A stretch of 64,000 nt of DNA from Tyto alba (taxonomy: Eukaryota; Chordata; Aves; Strigiformes; Tytonidae). The stretch's first letter is position 1. The number at the start of each line of letters is the position of its first letter. The notes under the pieces were generated by a model. The model made no database searches. It was not told where the DNA came from and worked only from the letters and a program-made list of their open reading frames with translations. The stretch spans positions 19,569,698-19,633,697 of the forward strand of contig NW_024881321.1 of the NCBI RefSeq assembly GCF_018691265.1, in the 5' to 3' direction. This document shows, piece by piece, positions 1 through 10,127 of the stretch. Position numbers and translations under genes: made by a program.

Positions 1-2329
1 AATACCATCCTTATATTTTTTCATCCAGGTTAAAAGCAGTTTGACCCAATTCAAGCTTTGCAGTACTTCCAACTATTAAAGAAATATAAAGCTGGGCATT
101 TGCTAGTGGGATTTGCCATTCTCTGATAATAAAGTGATGATTTTATAGTTAAGATCCTCTTTTAAAAACAACTTTCTATTTATTTATTTTAAAAGTTTTC
201 CAGCTGTTGCTGTGAGGAATCTAAAAATGGCATTAACGTGATGTATTTCCACTGCAGCAGTGTATTCTTTCAGTTTGCAATATTTTTCTTTGAAAAGCAC
301 TTAATTTTTTTTATGCTTATTTGTGTTTATGCCTCCTAATGGGGGAAAACAAGAAGACCGAAATGTTGGAATTTCCATGTGTTCAATATTCAATTTTCCC
401 TGAGCTCTTATTAGAGAAAATTTAATTTAAACTCTTTGTAAGTGTGAATTCTGCTCTGGACTGCAGAGCAGTACTATATCCAGTGACATAACTGGAAATA
501 AAGGCTTATTCAGCAGGGAATGCTTTAAACATTCCTGAGATTTATACATAATGCTCTGGGAATGAGCCATTTCCAAGTTTTTGTAGAACTGAACCCCTAG
601 TCTCTTGGTTTGGAGGCTCCAGTGACCTCAAGAGAGCAGATGACATAGTCATCAATTCTGCATATCAACACTTCTAATAGGCCAGGAACTTCTACTGTGG
701 TTATTCTAAAAAAAAAAAAAAATTTAAAAAATTGCATAGTAGATCAATTTTGAGTAATAATTAACAACAATGGGGAAAGCAAAAACCAACAAATGTCAGA
801 CATGATCAAATACAATGAAAAGTAAAGGCTTTTATGGCTGCAGCTGTTTGGTCCAGAGATAGTGCAGTAATGTGTGGCTACTGCAATGTTTGCAGCCAGT
901 AATAAATTTAAACCTACATCTACTGGCAGATTACTGGAGTATAGAAGTGGTGATGAACACATCTTTGGAACAATTTAATTCTGGAAACACTGTAAATTGT
1001 GGCCACATGGAGATCAGAAATTCTAGAAACTGTGACAGAGGATGCTCAAGATCCAGCAAGCACAAAGAAGTCCTTAGGATGGAGGCACACTTGTCTGTAT
1101 TGCACTACTGAAGCAACATGTTAAAGTCACATGCTAATGAACCACACATGGCCAGCCTCTGAATGGAAGCCTAAAGTCTTGGAACTACCATTTTTTCTTT
1201 CTTTTTGGAGCTACAGAACTGTTTCTCTCACATTTAGATGATTGCACATCTGTTTTTCTTCAACACCACATGGATTCAATGACAATGTAAGTTTCTTTGT
1301 CTCAATGAATTCCATTAATGCCTCCTCGTTCTCTTCAGCAGTAAATTCAATACCAGTGAACCAATAATAAACAGATGTCTGCTGCTTATTTGTATTTCCC
1401 CTTCCAAAAAAAACCCCAAAATTCTTAGATTACTATTTCTTTCTTTCCTTCTATCCCTCAAATTAATTGAAATTTAGGATACACTAACATAATACATGTT
1501 AGCACAGCACATGTTCTGCATCTAATATAATCTATGCTGCATGCTACAGCAGAGACATGAGGACATTTAGAGTATCTACTTCTCCCTGACCATTTTGATC
1601 AGATCAGTTCTCCTATAAAACTAATCAGAGATTACTGAACAGTCCTACAATCTTCCATGAGGTCTGCTAGCACAGTCTGAAGCAAATGTTTTTTTTCATT
1701 CTCTTGCTTTTAAAGAATTATTGCAAGACAAACTTCAACTCAGTACATTTTTTTGACCCAAATAACCAAGCAAGGGTTTTATCCAGCATCATCCTGGGCC
1801 ACTGGAAAGATGTCTACTCACATGTGTGGTCTCCATCCTTCGTCTTTAGTTGGTACAGATATATAATTAAACATACATATAGATCCATTTATTTCTGTAT
1901 TCTCCACTGCTTTCTAATGTCTGTCTTAAGTGGTTGGAGGTTTCTTATAGCAAAGTTATTTAGGACTAGCTGGTAAAATTTACAGCTAATTTGTTGCTGT
2001 AAACCATTATGCTTGAAATGGCCCAGGGGGCTACCTGGGTACTACTGTCAACAGCACCTGCATAGGCTTAATCTGGAAGCCAGCAGTAACATAAACTACT
2101 GATCCATTTGTTGGGGCTCCAATTGCTCAGTCAGAGGTCAAAAGCTCTGCTGCACCTGGCAATAACTCTTAGCCAGGACCATTCCTGCTGCATGAAGCTC
2201 TTTACCTGCCCATCTGCACTGGAAACAGCTTCCTTTGTAAGGGAAGGGGATTGATAGAATTTGAAGCACGTGAAAACAAGGGGGGATGAGAATATATATC
2301 ATCCCTATTTCCTTCCTTCCCCCATACAA
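1..2329. other. Gene-free AT-rich stretch
   Basis: No gene is recognised here. Open frames are under 100 codons, lack any familiar domain and occur on both strands, as expected by chance in AT-rich DNA. A run of 13 or more A lies near 708-722. Around 2000-2300 the base composition is somewhat more balanced, but I could not assign that part to any family. Confidence 0.7.
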
Positions 2330-2550
2330 ATCCATAGAATAATGTATGTTTAAGGTACAACTACAAGTCATCTGGTCCAACTCCTCTGTCAGAGCAAGGC
2401 CGGTTTTAAAGTTACAGCAGGTTACGCATGCCTCTTTTCCAGGCAAGTTTTGAGTATCTTCAAGGATGGAGATTACACAACCTCATAGCATAGAATTTCT
2501 TCCTTATAAGTAACCAGAACTTCCTCTGATGCATGTTCTACTTGACTCTG
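2330..2550 (-). mobile_element. CR1 LINE 3'-end fragment, antisense, old
   Basis: Read on the plus strand this matches the reverse complement of the CR1 3' region. It has the block around 2368-2390 that normally reads 'tctggtccaactcctctg', then 'gagtatcttcaaggatgga' (2451-2469), then 'acacaacctc' and a degenerate 'ttcctt..taa..agaacttcctctg' end. The copy is 5'-truncated, as nearly all CR1 copies are, and much diverged. The element's 3' end lies near 2330. The assignment is from memory of the family consensus; the edges are approximate. Confidence 0.75.
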
Positions 2551-2781
2551 TCAAGCAATACCTGTACTCCAAACATAGACTCACAAGCCCCAAAGGGATC
2601 AAAAAAGGACCAGGATCAAAACAGGAAACATAATTCAGTTAAGTACAGGGAATTGTGTGTCTTCATTTGAGCCTGGTCAGCAGCTAAATGCCCCGCAGCT
2701 GCTCACCCACCCTCCCCCCACTTAGGAATGGGGAGGGAATCGGAGGGGCAAAGGGAGACTCCCAGGTTGAGATAAAAACAG

Positions 2782-2787
2782 TTTAAT
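2782..2787 (-). terminator. LTR polyadenylation signal ATTAAA
   Basis: ATTAAA on the minus strand lies about 155 bases downstream of the TATA box of the antisense LTR. This is the expected place for a retroviral R-region polyadenylation signal. It is a hexamer match supported only by its position. Confidence 0.45.
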
Positions 2788-2940
2788 AAAAGTAACAGAA
2801 CAATACACTGACAGCAATATCAGCAGGTAATGTACAATACAGCTGCTCACCACCCACCTGCTCCCAGCCAGCAATCCCAAACACAAAGGCCCCACAGCAA
2901 CACTCCCAGAAGTGAGAGCCCCTCCCAGCCCACTCCTGCC

Positions 2941-2986
2941 TTTATATAGTGAGCACAATGTCACGTGACACGGGATATCGGCCAAT
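2941..2986 (-). promoter_or_regulatory. LTR core promoter (TATA, E-box, CCAAT)
   Basis: On the minus strand a TATATAAA box (2948-2941) is preceded by a palindromic E-box GTCACGTGAC (2960-2969). The plus strand carries CCAAT at 2982-2986. This order and spacing fit a retroviral U3 promoter, with initiation expected near 2910-2918 on the minus strand. GTCACGTGAC is the optimal core for USF/MITF/TFEB-type bHLH-zip factors. Whether it is active is not shown by the sequence. Confidence 0.55.
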
Positions 2987-3165
2987 CGGGGCCCAGCCCT
3001 CCAGCTGTGCTCCCCCCGCCCCCGCACACAGGTGAGGGCACTGGGACCTGGGGAGCCCCTGGGGTCTCAGGGTGCTGCAGCTCCTCCCGCTGCCAGACCA
3101 ACGGGAACTCTAGGCCAGCCCCAACCGGGACACCCTGTGATAGTCAGAGCTGAGCAGTTCATTAC

Positions 3166-3673
3166 AGTACATTGATACATGACAAGTTGCATAGATTCAA
3201 ACAGAGCTGCTAGTGACCTTCATGTGCAATATCATATGTATTCTAGACACAGTGTCATCTCAGTTATCAAATACATATTCTCCATGGTACCTCAAATCCA
3301 AAGTACCTAGTCATATTGGATACAGTTTATTGATAGGAAATATTTTGCATGTAATTTAATTACATTCAGAAGAAATCCAGGAAGGTCTGAGTTTGCCTTA
3401 AGCTAAGCTAAATACTTGTCTTTGAGATATAAACTAGGTTGTAACTCTCTAAGATACTATATTTAAATCATGACTTTCTGAAGAGGTAGATTTTATATGT
3501 ATGCTTATTTATATACATTTCAGATATAATGTGTTTAAATGGATGTATCTATATACGTATATCAATTACCATTGTTATAGGTCTAAAATAACTCACAAAG
3601 CCTTTAGTGCTTGTGAAGTAAAACTGGTTTTCTTAGCTTCATTTGTCAGACAGAATTGTGACACAGATAGTGC
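3166..3673. other. Unique AT-rich spacer
   Basis: No gene or recognisable repeat is seen between the antisense LTR and the nested CR1 pair. Sequence is AT-rich with scattered short TA-rich words (for example around 3495-3570). Confidence 0.6.
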
Positions 3674-3752
3674 TTCTGAACACAAGAAAGCACTTTTTCA
3701 CTGTGAGGATGGTCAAACACTGGCACAGGTTCTCCAGAGATGTCAAGTCTCC
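3674..3752 (+). mobile_element. Older CR1 fragment, left part (split by insertion)
   Basis: This matches the CR1 region that normally reads 'ctgtgagg.tggtcaaacactgg.acaggtt' and on to 'agtctcc'. At 3752 the match stops abruptly and a second CR1 begins from a different consensus position. The missing continuation ('gagatattca...') reappears at 4157. The two parts are therefore one older insertion interrupted by a later one. Confidence 0.8.
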
Positions 3753-4156
3753 AAGACAGGCTGGGAGAGTTGGGGTTGTTCAGCCTGGAGAAGAGAAGGT
3801 TCTGGGGAGACCTTAGAGTGGACTTCCAGTGCTTAAAGGGAGACTACAAGAAAGATAGGGAGGGACTCTTTGTCAGGGAGTGTAGTGGCAGGATGAGTGG
3901 CAATGGTTTTAAATTGAAAGAGGATAGATTTAGATTGGGTATAAGGAAGAAATCCTTCACTGTGAGGGTTGTGAGACACTGGAATAAGTTGCTGAGAGAA
4001 GTTGTGGCTGCCCCCTCCCTGGAAGTGTTCAAAGCCAAATTGGATGGGGCTTTGAGCAACCTGGTCTAGTGGAAGGTGTCCCTGCCCATGGCAGGGGGGG
4101 TTGGAACTAGCTGATATTGAAGATCCCTTCCAACACAAACCATTCTGTAATCTGTG
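3753..4156 (+). mobile_element. Younger CR1 LINE, 5'-truncated, inserted into an older CR1
   Basis: A contiguous CR1 3' segment runs from the 'ggctgggagagttggggttgttcagcctgg' region through the end of ORF2 (stop at 4067-4069), then the short 3' UTR with 'ttggaactagctgat', and ends in degenerate 'cattctgtaatctgtg' units. CR1 elements lack poly-A tails, end in short 8-bp repeats and usually make no target-site duplication; all three fit. It is better preserved than the flanking older CR1 and keeps an open frame. Confidence 0.88.
3758..4069 (+). pseudogene. C-terminal remnant of CR1 ORF2 (endonuclease/reverse transcriptase polyprotein)
   Basis: About 103 codons plus a TAG stop stay open. The translation starts with RLGELGLFSLEKRR, contains GNGFKLKEDRFRLGIRKKSF and VVRHWNKLLREVV, and ends in LDGALSNLV. 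This is the signature C-terminal tail of CR1 ORF2 downstream of the reverse transcriptase domain. Endonuclease and catalytic RT motifs are absent because the copy is 5'-truncated, so it is not functional. The ATG upstream at 3740 belongs to the older CR1 and is fortuitous. There is no frameshift or stop across the segment, suggesting moderate rather than great age. Confidence 0.8.
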
Positions 4157-4277
4157 GAGATATTCACAACCTAACTGGACAAGGTCCTGGCCAGCCTGGT
4201 CTAGGTGACCCTATTTAAGGATGGTATTCCTGTGAGCTACCTTCCAAGCTAAATGATTATGTGATTCTGTGATTCTG
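4157..4277 (+). mobile_element. Older CR1 fragment, right part with 3' end
   Basis: The sequence resumes the older CR1 at 'gagatattcacaacctaactgga', then 'cagcctggtctaggtgaccct', and ends in the CR1 3' repeats. Compared with the consensus, about 7 bases are missing at the junction with the left part (3752). Divergence is visibly higher than in the inserted copy. Confidence 0.8.
4256..4277 (+). repeat. CR1 3'-terminal ATTCTGTG-type repeat
   Basis: Two to three imperfect 8-bp units (attatgtg, attctgtg, attctg) lie here. CR1 LINEs end in such units, which the reverse transcriptase recognises at the RNA 3' end. They fix the 3' end and plus orientation of the older CR1. Confidence 0.8.
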
Positions 4278-7200
4278 CTTCTCAGTTGTGATTTCAAGGT
4301 CAGACATGGTACCTGGCCAACATTAGTCATAAAATTTGGTTGGGCTTTCTTCTGAAGAGTTCCCTAGTGTCACCTGCTATATAGACAAATGAGTCTCGTA
4401 TGTAGCCTGAGCTCAGACTTAGTTCAGGCTGCTTATTCAAGAACTTTAGACTTTCAGGACTAAATTCATGCCACCTAAATTTATAAGTGACCTTTAGTGG
4501 CACTTCAGAATCAGTAGTATAAAAAAGGTACTTTCAGGCCTTTATATATCAGAGTTTTGATGCTGGCATTAGAATAAAATGAATTACAGTGATTTATTTC
4601 CACATACAGGAAGCCTACAGTTACTATCTCACATGTATGTATCTCTGCAGTAGATATCTATCTTCGGTCAGATGAAACTCATTAATGAGCATGCTTAACT
4701 TCATGGTACTTCCATGACCCTACAGCCTAAATAAAGACAAGAATAGCCCCAGTGACTAGTTCTTGAAGTTTCTGTACTCAGTGTCTTAAGATTAAACCAT
4801 TGTATGGTCTGTGAGCCAATGGAAAGCTGTTCCTCTTGAGTCAATGACTGGGAAGAGATAGATGCCAAATGAGCTCTACAGAAGAGAACAGTAAGAAAAG
4901 ATGAAAAGTTGGTAACCAAATATCCCACAGAGCTCTGTGCCGTTGCCCTGTCCATTTTCCCAGGAAGACTCTCTGCTATATATTTATCTAAAATTTGTCC
5001 TTCAATTGATCACTGACATTTGAATCTAAGTATAAGCAAGTAAAAACATGCAAAGAATAGGTTGCTTTTCACACAGTGGAAAAGGAGAGGTAGAAATAAT
5101 GAAGGAATCCTCCCACAGAAGAACAGGCAAAGCCACACATGGTTTGTTTTTTGGTCAGTGAACAAGCATGAGTGTATGCTTCAGGCAAACAGCTGAGGGA
5201 TGTCACCTTCTGCTCTGCAGCAAGGGTTATGAGACAGAGTATTTGGTGAGGGGGATGGGCACAGTGAGCAACTGAGAGTACTCTAGAGTTGTCACGGTAT
5301 GAGGAACAGAGGTATTATGGTGAGAGTGTCACCTGGACAGAGGATTATTGCAGTAAAAAGGTATGGGGTACACAGAAAACAGTCTAGTGGAAAATAAACT
5401 CATTAGTTCCACTATTGACAAAGAAATTTGTTTTATTTTATGTGTGGATATTTGGGGTGGAGACTCTTTGATTTGACCAAAAGTAAGTTCTGTTAGAGTA
5501 GAGACTTCTTCCTGCAGTGAATTAATGCAGCACTTTACAAATATGCTTGCCCCATGGGCCCACCAAAAGCATTGAGTTTACTCCCAGAGGTCAAAAATAC
5601 CAGCAGTGCAATAAAATTTGCTGTACATGGAAGAATAGTGTGTGTATTGATTTGTGCACTCATTGCCAATATTGTTGTGCAATCTGTAAAAACAGCAGCC
5701 ACCTCTTCAACAACAGGCAAATGCCTTCCACTTCGTAAACATGAATAACCAATATCACTTTACTCCTTTGACCTGTGGTATAATCCCACTGCCCTGCTAA
5801 CACCGTGGTGGAGCCTGCCCTCTAAACAGTACACTGATAAAAGAGAAATGAACTACAGGGACTACTGAGGCAAAAACAAAACAGACAAGATGTCCACTCC
5901 TCCTTCATAAGACAGTGGACTTCTCTCAGCCCCAGCAAAAATTTTTTCTCCATCTGCTCTTTCTTGCTTTTCCAGAGGTGAATTAGTGTGGTGAGAGAAA
6001 CTGACTGATTTTCCCTTTTTCAAAGTGAAAGATGTATAAATACATTGAATTAAATAAAGATACTACCATCCCATACAAGCAGAAGAGAGGATATCATTTC
6101 CATCTAGCTCTACATGTCTACTATGTAGGCATCCATAAAGAAGTGTCTAAATAAATTATTCTAGGGTATTGCTCATCTCACCTAAGCTAGATATCTACTT
6201 TAGAATGAAATTAATCTCATTGTGGAAGTGTCTTTTCTTCTTTCTTTCCATTGGCTCTAGGAAGGACAAAAGACTATTCAGATGTAGACATCTGTGGTTA
6301 GTTAGATGAATCCTGTCCAAGTGTTTTGCCAAATTAGACTTGTCGTCTGTCTGCCTGCCTGTCCAACTGTTGCTTACCCTCTATTTCAGCTATGAGCAGT
6401 GACTAAAAAATAAATAACAGACAGAGGAGGAGTAGTCATTATTCACCACATACATCAGTGACGTTTCAGTATTTTCAGTTATTCTTTGCTGTGATAGCTT
6501 AATAATAACACTTTCCTTTGTAGTTAGGTTAAACATTGTAGAAGCAGGAATTAAACATCAGACAGTTTTCTTTACAGTAGTACTGGAGTAATATTGATGG
6601 GAAAACCAGCAAGAATTAAACAGATTTGCTAATCTGATGGTCATATTAAAGGTGAAACATATTGTGTGCATAGCTTTAAACACAGTAATGGACATTTTAA
6701 GAGTTCATTTGTTCTGTCTAAGGTTCCAGATAACAGAATGATGAATTATACAGATAAGCAGGATCTGATCTTTCACGTATGACACCTGTGCTGGAAAACA
6801 GAACCAAAGTGATAAGATCTATTGTAAAATATCAGTGCTGAGGTGAAACAATTTCCAAAATCTGGAACTAAATCAGTAGACAAAGTCAATGCATTAAGTT
6901 ATAAACAGTAGTTTGAATGAATAACTGTGCTTTATTCATATTCAGTAAAATAGCATTGTACTTCAAGTTGTACTGTCAGGGACAAATCTCGATAAGAGAG
7001 ACAAAATTCTTAGTTATATTTCACAATGGAAATCACAAAATCTACGGACACTTAAAATATGATATCTCCTAAACCAGTGCAGAAATAAGTAGAAAAGGAA
7101 AATAATTGTCTGATAGGTGTGATGGCAATGCCATTATTTCTTTTTGATATCACAATTTTCTCTCTTACTCCTTTTCATTTTCAAGGCTGTATTTGTTAGG

Positions 7201-10086
7201 AAAATAACACTTTTACTGCTTTGCACCAAAGATCCGAAGTTCCTACACTAATTCGAACAATGACAGGTCAGTTACAAAGTAGGTTGGATGAATAATTCAT
7301 TACAAAATAATGTATATAATGAATTTAACTGTTTGCTTGTTTAACCAGTGTCCTCAAAAATATCACAAATATTTGTGAGTTGATCCAGTTTTGAATTTGT
7401 GCACTACTACTAAAAGCAATGTGGATTTTTTGGGTGATTGGTGAATGAGGTTTATGTAATTTCTCTAAGCCACTAAGTCCATTTGAAAGACTGGTTTTTG
7501 CAATAAGGAGTAAAAATGAAACAGGAGTTTTGCTTTGCAAAACTGAACGAGAACAAATTTCTAAAATTAATGTTTATGAAAGATTTATTTTAAAATTTCC
7601 CAAAAGGTATTAGACATGCGAGTTTAATTTTCACCATCCTTTAGCACTCATGAGAGATCAACTTAATCATTCAAACATAGAAACACAGAAAAGACAGGTA
7701 CAAATATGACAAAATAAATGTCTTCTGAATTCAGAATATTTTATAATATATATTTCAGAGTATTTTTTATGATATTTATGCAGTGGACAAGGTATTTATG
7801 CAGTACATTATGCAAATGTAACAGATTACATATAATTATAGACAATTCAGTTGAGGAAACGTCAGTGTTTTTCTTGACAAAATATGTTAAATGTATTCTG
7901 TTAAGATAACAGTGTACACAGTTAAACAATTATACAGCATTATAAAATAATACTTCTGATTATGACTAATTTGACCCATAGCTTTAAAATTCCAAGACTA
8001 TGTTTTGGGTTTTTTACTGTGTGGCTCCTCACAGCAAGGAAAAATTTGCCAATAACAAATCAAATTGGTACTCCTATATACATTTCGTCTTTGTGGTACC
8101 TGTAATTTTATAATATTTTATCCACATAGAGAGTGCATACTTTCTTTTCATTTATGGAAAAATTGTTGAACCAGAGATCTGGCAGGCAAGACAGCTCTGC
8201 TATTCTTAAAAATGTTATTGTCGTTCTCATGACAATTTGTCTTAAAGCCCCAGTTTCAGAAGTCATTATATGGGAATCTTGATTTTCCTTTTCTAACATA
8301 AATGTTAACTTCACATTTATACTTAATTATATATTTGTATAGAAAAGTTTGAATATGAGATCCTTGAAGGTTTAAAAACCAAATAGGCAAAGAATAAGAA
8401 AAAATATGTGTAATTTTGTTCTGGTTTGTACTAAGTGGATATTTCAGCAAACTGTAATTTTAATAAAAAGGCATGAGTCATAAATTTTTAAACCATTTTT
8501 ATTCCTTATACTAATATATGTTATTTTTATTTGGTATATCCAAATTGCCAAACTACCCTTTAAATGGTCAGAGTAAAGAAAATAATTATGAAAATCAACA
8601 ACACATTAGTATATGAAAAGTATAAGGTGTACTTTCTGTGTGAAGATATAACTGTGTGGCAAAGGCCTACTTTAGAATACAAATCATTTTTCTATACTTG
8701 ACTTCTAAAAATTGGTTTTATTTTTGCCACAAACATTTACTTTTGTTTTCCAGATAGTATTAAAATTTGGTGCTAGACTGAGATAAAATCGCAATCTTCT
8801 TCCCTGTAGTTTTCGTGAGTTCTCTGAAGGTTCATCTCATGACAGAGCTGTGGTTTCCTCTCTTAAGAACTCTCACAGATTACCCTGTGTTTTTTCTCAA
8901 TTGTCAAAGTGTTATGTACACCTGCAATGACAAGAAAACTACTTTCAGTAATATGCTGTGAAATAATAAACCATGGATTCCAGCAGATTTGTGCACAAAA
9001 ATACAGTGATCCTTCACAGGCCAAAAATAGAGTTAATTGATTGTAAACTATATGAATCATTTCCCCTATTCACTTAATCAGTGCTTCCTCTATGATTGGG
9101 AAATATACTTAAGACTTTCATATCAGAATTATTTTATCACAATTGAGTGATATGCTTTAATTACATTTTACAGCCTTCTCAGGGAGGATACCCTACAAAA
9201 TTCCCACTCTTTGCACTTCCATTGGGCTTATAACATAACTCAGGAGTTAAAAATTAAAATCTTTCTTAAAAGTAATTAGTAATCTTGTTGCAGCCAAAGG
9301 CTCCATGAGACACAAACAGCCTCACTTATGCAGAATTAAATGGTAGGCAGGATAAGATGAAGCAGAGAGTATTACTGATTCCTTACCAACAGATATGTGT
9401 AAACAAGTTACACCATAACTATCACTATTGCTACGTACAATACCTTACCGGAGAGCCAGGGAAATTTACCATAAAATGGAAGATAAGTTAGGTGAACAGG
9501 GCAACTGTGACATCTAAAGGCTTCGCAATGGTTGGAATAAAACAATAACCTGACACAGATTTAGTGAAGGTGGATATAACAGACTTCATTCAGTGCACCA
9601 AGCACAGTTTAGTAAATAGGTATGTTTTATTGCATTTCTCTGTTATGTAGGCTTCCTTCTGCAGAAAAAAAATTTTGAGCTAATTTCATAAGTAAATGTG
9701 ACTTTGTCTCAGAACACTTTTAAATCTGTTTTCAGTAACTTAAACATCATGAAGTCACAAGCACTACAAACCTTATCCTAGGTTTACCTTGATTAAGGCA
9801 CAAAACGTTAAAAGCAAATTACTGTGAAAGTATGAAACAATTTGCCCTTAATGTTTCAGTCATATCTGTAAAAAATATGACTTAAATCTAGTTTTATTAA
9901 TAATACATATTTTAATTAAACGGCTAGAGGTGCATCTAGCAGGAAAAATTGAATCTTCACTGGATTTCACATACTTGTATGATTCATGGGCAGTAAATAT
10001 GCAAAGTTTTATGCCCATAAGGCAATCAAGCTGCAAAGCTGATATGCATGTTTTTATCTGAAAGAATGAAGTCTAGTAAGGCTTAG
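4278..10086. other. Long gene-free AT-rich stretch
   Basis: I see no gene, RNA gene or clear transposon. A small CTGC-type cluster lies near 6345-6362. At 5521-5748 three overlapping short frames stay open on both strands, one with a hydrophobic segment, but nothing supports coding. The remainder is unique-looking AT-rich DNA with short homopolymers. Confidence 0.65.
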
Positions 10087-10127
10087 AAATAAAAATAATA
10101 ACAAAAATAATAATAATAACAATAAAT
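10087..10127. repeat. AAT-type microsatellite, imperfect
   Basis: The run is built from aat and aac triplets (aaaaataataacaaaaataa and so on) and is interrupted by a few substitutions. It is a simple AT-rich repeat with no sign of being a retroelement tail. Confidence 0.8.

Larger units (their letters stand above)
2658..3165 (-). mobile_element. Solo LTR of an endogenous retrovirus, antisense
   Basis: Read on the minus strand the stretch has an LTR layout. A GC- and CpG-rich U3 (about 3165-2950) carries an inverted CCAAT box, an E-box and a TATA box. A transcribed part follows with an ATTAAA polyadenylation signal (minus strand, 2787-2782). The 3' part reads 'tatctcaacctgggagtc', then a G-rich block, then a 'gctgctgaccaggctcaaa' end. 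That ending closely parallels the LTR at 43265-44022 and the ERVL-type LTRs I know from neoavian genomes. No gag, pol or env sequence flanks it, so it is a solo LTR. The 2658 edge (tgtc, minus-strand ..gaca) is fairly well set; the 3165 edge is uncertain and I found no clear target duplication. Confidence 0.75.

Noticed and set aside
2690..3150. CpG-rich stretch as a gene promoter or CpG island
   Set aside because: The composition and promoter boxes are explained by the antisense LTR, and no exon-like frame follows on either strand.
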